Shown here piece after piece: positions 33,152 through 36,479 of a DNA stretch of 36,479 bases. The DNA is from JBEICQ01 sp046297395 (GTDB lineage: Bacteria; Bacteroidota; Bacteroidia; UBA4408): NCBI GenBank assembly GCA_046297395.1, contig JBKCNM010000052.1, positions 1 to 36,479 on the forward strand. The letters are read 5' to 3'. Positions within the stretch are counted from its first letter, which is position 1, and every line of letters starts with the position of its first letter. The notes beneath the pieces were generated by a model, which saw only the letters and a list, made by a program, of their open reading frames with translations, made no database searches and was not told the origin of the DNA. A program made the translations under genes and the position numbers.

Positions 33152-34393
33152 TTAAAAAGTCACTTCAAGCCATTTCTCCTCGCCCTTGCGGGAAACCTTT
33201 ACCCGGGTTGCCGAACCTTTTTGAAAGGTACCCAATGCTTTCATGTAAGAACTCATGTCTGCGGTGGATATTTCTCCTAACTGCAAGATGATGTCTCCCT
33301 GCAACACACCCGCCCTAAAGGCAGGCTTTCCCTCCGTGACTCCATCCACTTTTATTCCCTTTCCCTCAAAGGAATAATCAGGCATGATTCCCAGCGTCAC
33401 TTTAAATGATACCTTTTGTCCGCTCTGTGCATCCCTGGTTTTTAAAAATGCCATCTTGGGTTCCTCATTCACCCGATCGATTACCCCGGCAATATATTCC
33501 AGCACTTTTTTCTCGCCGGGATAATTGATTTTTGCTGCATCATCATCCGGCTTGTGGTAATCTTTGTGCTGACCGGTAAAAAAATGCAGCACCGGAACAC
33601 GCTTCAGATAAAATGAAGTATGGTCGCTGGGACCCATGCCACTGCTGTCTTTTACCAAGACCAAATGTTGATTGGCCTCATCGGCAATTCGATGAAGCGG
33701 TAAAGAAGTGCCCGTGCCATATACCATCACTTTTTGTGTACTGTCATTCAGCCTGCCCACCATGTCCAGATTAATCATGAGCTGGATACTCGCGGTGTCA
33801 AGAACATTGGCTTCTACAAATTTCTTGGAACCAATCAGCCCCAACTCCTCTCCCGAGAAACACACAAAAGCAAGGTTGTAACGAAGCTTGTTTTTTCTGG
33901 CTCCCGAATAATAACGAGCCAGTTCCAATATGCCGGCAACACCGGAAGCATTGTCGTCTGCACCATTATGAATTTTTCCTTCGGGATTTGCATCTAATGA
34001 ATTCTTGTCATGACCCAGACCCAGATGGTCAAAATGTGCACCAATACAAATGGTATATGGTTTGTTGCAGTTGATCAAACCGGCCACATTCATGGATTGC
34101 GTTCTCGGCGCAGTGGTATCCGTTTCGTTTCCATGGGGATCTTTCGTTTTGCGAAAAGAAAACGGAATCACATACTCTTTTTGTCCGGGCAAATAACCCA
34201 GACCCAAATCGCGGAAAGCAGATGCAATATAGGCTGCAGCCTTTTGCTCATCAGGTGTTCCTGTACCGCGACCATGCAGGGAGTCGGAAGCAAGAAACCC
34301 AATGTGCTTTTGCAATTTTTCGATTGAAATATCCTGTGCAAAAGCAAGTTTACTTACTAATGTGAAGAGAATAAATAAGCGATTTGTTTTCAT
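33152..34393 (-). CDS. Secreted M28 family metallopeptidase with PDZ domain
   Basis: This is an exported di-zinc aminopeptidase-type enzyme of 413 residues. A signal peptide (residues 1-19) precedes a protease-associated N-terminal part (IGFLASDSLHGRGTGTPDEQ). Metal ligands appear in order: GAHFDHLG (H120 and nearby D122), GADDNASG (D146), SGEELGLIGS (E182-E183), NLDMVGRL (D210), and the final His in HKDYHKPDD. A PDZ domain at the end (~325-413: LGIMPDYSFEGKGIKVDGVT, AGVLQGDIILQLGE) may control substrate access. The gene overlaps the upstream family 9 glycosyltransferase by 4 bases. Likely periplasmic or surface, cutting peptides. Confidence 0.92.
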   Translation of the reverse strand: MKTNRLFILFTLVSKLAFAQDISIEKLQKHIGFLASDSLHGRGTGTPDEQKAAAYIASAFRDLGLGYLPGQKEYVIPFSFRKTKDPHGNETDTTAPRTQSMNVAGLINCNKPYTICIGAHFDHLGLGHDKNSLDANPEGKIHNGADDNASGVAGILELARYYSGARKNKLRYNLAFVCFSGEELGLIGSKKFVEANVLDTASIQLMINLDMVGRLNDSTQKVMVYGTGTSLPLHRIADEANQHLVLVKDSSGMGPSDHTSFYLKRVPVLHFFTGQHKDYHKPDDDAAKINYPGEKKVLEYIAGVIDRVNEEPKMAFLKTRDAQSGQKVSFKVTLGIMPDYSFEGKGIKVDGVTEGKPAFRAGVLQGDIILQLGEISTADMSSYMKALGTFQKGSATRVKVSRKGEEKWLEVTF

Positions 34394-35379
34394 GATGAGA
34401 GTTGCCTGATGGCATTATAAATATTTGTTGCAGGAATCGATTCCATGCAGCTGAAATGTTTTTTCGGACAAGAGGCAAAACCAATCTTGGAACATGGACG
34501 GCATTTCAAACCACCGGTTTGCACAATGGCAGATCTCTCAGGATGCTGAGGCAAATATGGATACATACCAAATTCCGGAACCGTGCTTCCCCACACACTC
34601 ACAATGGGTTTGGCAAAACAGGAAGCAATATGCATCAATCCGGTGTCGTTGCTCACCACCACCTCCGACTCTCGCAGGAGCACCGCAGAAGCAAGAATGC
34701 TGCACTTTCCGCAGGCATTCACAATGCGGCCCGGATCGATGGATTTGATTGCTTCTCCGGCAGCAAATTCTTCCTTGCCACCCGCTATCACAATACTGCC
34801 TTTTACGAGTGATGCCAGTTCCTTCCATTTACTTTCGGGCAAGCGTTTGGTGAAGTGTGCGGCGCCTATGGAAAATACCACAAAGGGCTTTTCTACTGTA
34901 AGCAAAATTCGGGCAGCCTCTTGCTCAGCCTCCCAAGGAATAAAAATCTCCAGCCCTTTTCCATCATTCCTGATGTCAAGAGATTCCAAAGCATCAAAAT
35001 ACCTGTCCACAATATGTACACTGGGCAAAAGATTCACCTTGAGTCTCACCAGCATCCATTTGCGGTAATTGAGCTTGTGATAAGAAAACGAAGTGGTGTT
35101 CAGCGACATCTTTACCAATGTGGAGCGGATATTTTTATGCAAATCCACCACCAGGTCATACCCCTCAGCCTTTAATTCGGGGAGCACTTCCGAAACTTTC
35201 TTTCGGATGGTGTAAATCTTATGTAGGTGAGGGTTATGTGCAAGCAGCGAAAGCATAGACTCCTTGGTGAGAAAATGAATCTCAGCACCGGGATATTTGC
35301 TGCGCAAAGAACGCAACACAGGCGAGGTAAGTACAACATCGCCAATGGAACTAAACCTGATTACCAGAATCTTCCTCAT
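34390..35379 (-). CDS. Glycosyltransferase family 9 (heptosyltransferase-like)
   Basis: This family adds heptose or related sugars to the lipopolysaccharide core at the cytoplasmic face. The 329-residue product starts MRKILVIRFSSIGDVVLTSP and continues LRSLRSKYPGAEIHFLTKES. The donor-site region is VVSNDTGLMHIASCFAKPIV followed by SVWGSTVPEFGMYPY, the classic GT9 pattern. The Cys-rich end (CRPCSKIGFASCPKKHFSCM) is also common in the family. The open frame begins at 35463, but the ATG at 35379 fits the family, and a perfect -7 element (35386-35393) lies just upstream of it, which rules out the longer version. It overlaps the M28 gene by 4 bases. Confidence 0.9.
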   Translation of the reverse strand: MRKILVIRFSSIGDVVLTSPVLRSLRSKYPGAEIHFLTKESMLSLLAHNPHLHKIYTIRKKVSEVLPELKAEGYDLVVDLHKNIRSTLVKMSLNTTSFSYHKLNYRKWMLVRLKVNLLPSVHIVDRYFDALESLDIRNDGKGLEIFIPWEAEQEAARILLTVEKPFVVFSIGAAHFTKRLPESKWKELASLVKGSIVIAGGKEEFAAGEAIKSIDPGRIVNACGKCSILASAVLLRESEVVVSNDTGLMHIASCFAKPIVSVWGSTVPEFGMYPYLPQHPERSAIVQTGGLKCRPCSKIGFASCPKKHFSCMESIPATNIYNAIRQLSS

Positions 35380-35385
35380 CCCCTG

Positions 35386-35393
35386 CAAAGGTA
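35386..35393 (-). promoter_or_regulatory. Candidate -7 element for the GT9-M28 operon
   Basis: The minus strand reads TACCTTTG, matching TAnnTTTG. It ends 7 bases before the chosen ATG at 35379, implying an almost leaderless message. The -33 box is not clear. Confidence 0.42.
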
Positions 35394-35466
35394 ACATTTC
35401 ATTTGCATCACTTTCCCGCATGGGTTTCGTATCTTGGGCTTTGTTATACAAGAAAATATACACACC

Positions 35467-36479
<1,013 letters not shown>

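Overview
The window looks like a chromosomal segment of a Bacteroidota bacterium, probably an environmental, gliding or secreting member of the Chitinophagia/Sphingobacteriia/Cytophagia side. Three things point there. Two predicted secreted proteins end in type IX secretion sorting domains (a type B tail at 711-2771 and a type A tail at 13029-13895). Several intergenic gaps carry the Bacteroidota promoter signature TTTG-N19-TAnnTTTG. Several families are typical of the phylum (DUF4293, a long SecA with a SEC-C tail, DUF4139/MuiA, a RemB/Wzi-like barrel). I see no phage, IS element, integrase, CRISPR array or plasmid gene; this is mostly core chromosome with one surface-glycan segment.

Layout. 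1-653: end of an M16 peptidase gene whose reading frame is interrupted near 80-105. 711-2771: large type B T9SS cargo protein. 2772-3144: gene-free, with a three-hairpin structured block and a near-perfect promoter. 3145-6126: frr, a DUF4293 membrane protein, lepA and tRNA-Arg(CCG), a translation block. 6193-8674 (minus): SPFH protein, anti-sigma-like membrane protein and ECF sigma factor. 8775-10415 (plus): DUF4139 protein, meeting stop-to-stop the outer-membrane barrel gene that follows GDP-L-fucose synthase (10416-12945, minus). 13029-15254 (plus): type A T9SS protein, pth and a TatD hydrolase, tightly packed. 15238-16422 (minus): membrane-anchored serine hydrolase.

16519-20783 (minus) is a compact five-gene operon with overlapping or abutting genes: PIG-L/LmbE deacetylase, GNAT acetyltransferase, WbqC-family protein, WecB-type UDP-GlcNAc 2-epimerase and a GT4-like glycosyltransferase. 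Together they look like a pathway that makes or remodels an N-acylated sugar for a surface polysaccharide. It is the most system-like locus in the window. 21197-22456 (minus): metK with a clear terminator. 22457-23340: 884 bases with no convincing gene.

23341-33113 (plus) is a long co-directional run: secA, rbfA, a SAM methyltransferase, a LolC/E-type permease, an Mrp/ApbC ATPase, a stand-alone NifU C-terminal domain, an EVE-domain protein, rsmI, an OsmC-like protein and a PAS protein with no recognised output domain. The Mrp-NifU pair points to Fe-S cluster delivery. 33152-35379 (minus): family 9 glycosyltransferase and an M28 peptidase with a PDZ domain, overlapping by 4 bases. 35467-36479 (plus): aldo/keto reductase running off the window.

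Start codons were adjusted where promoter elements or preceding stop codons argue against the longest reading frame. All family assignments come from reading motifs by eye, without database searches.
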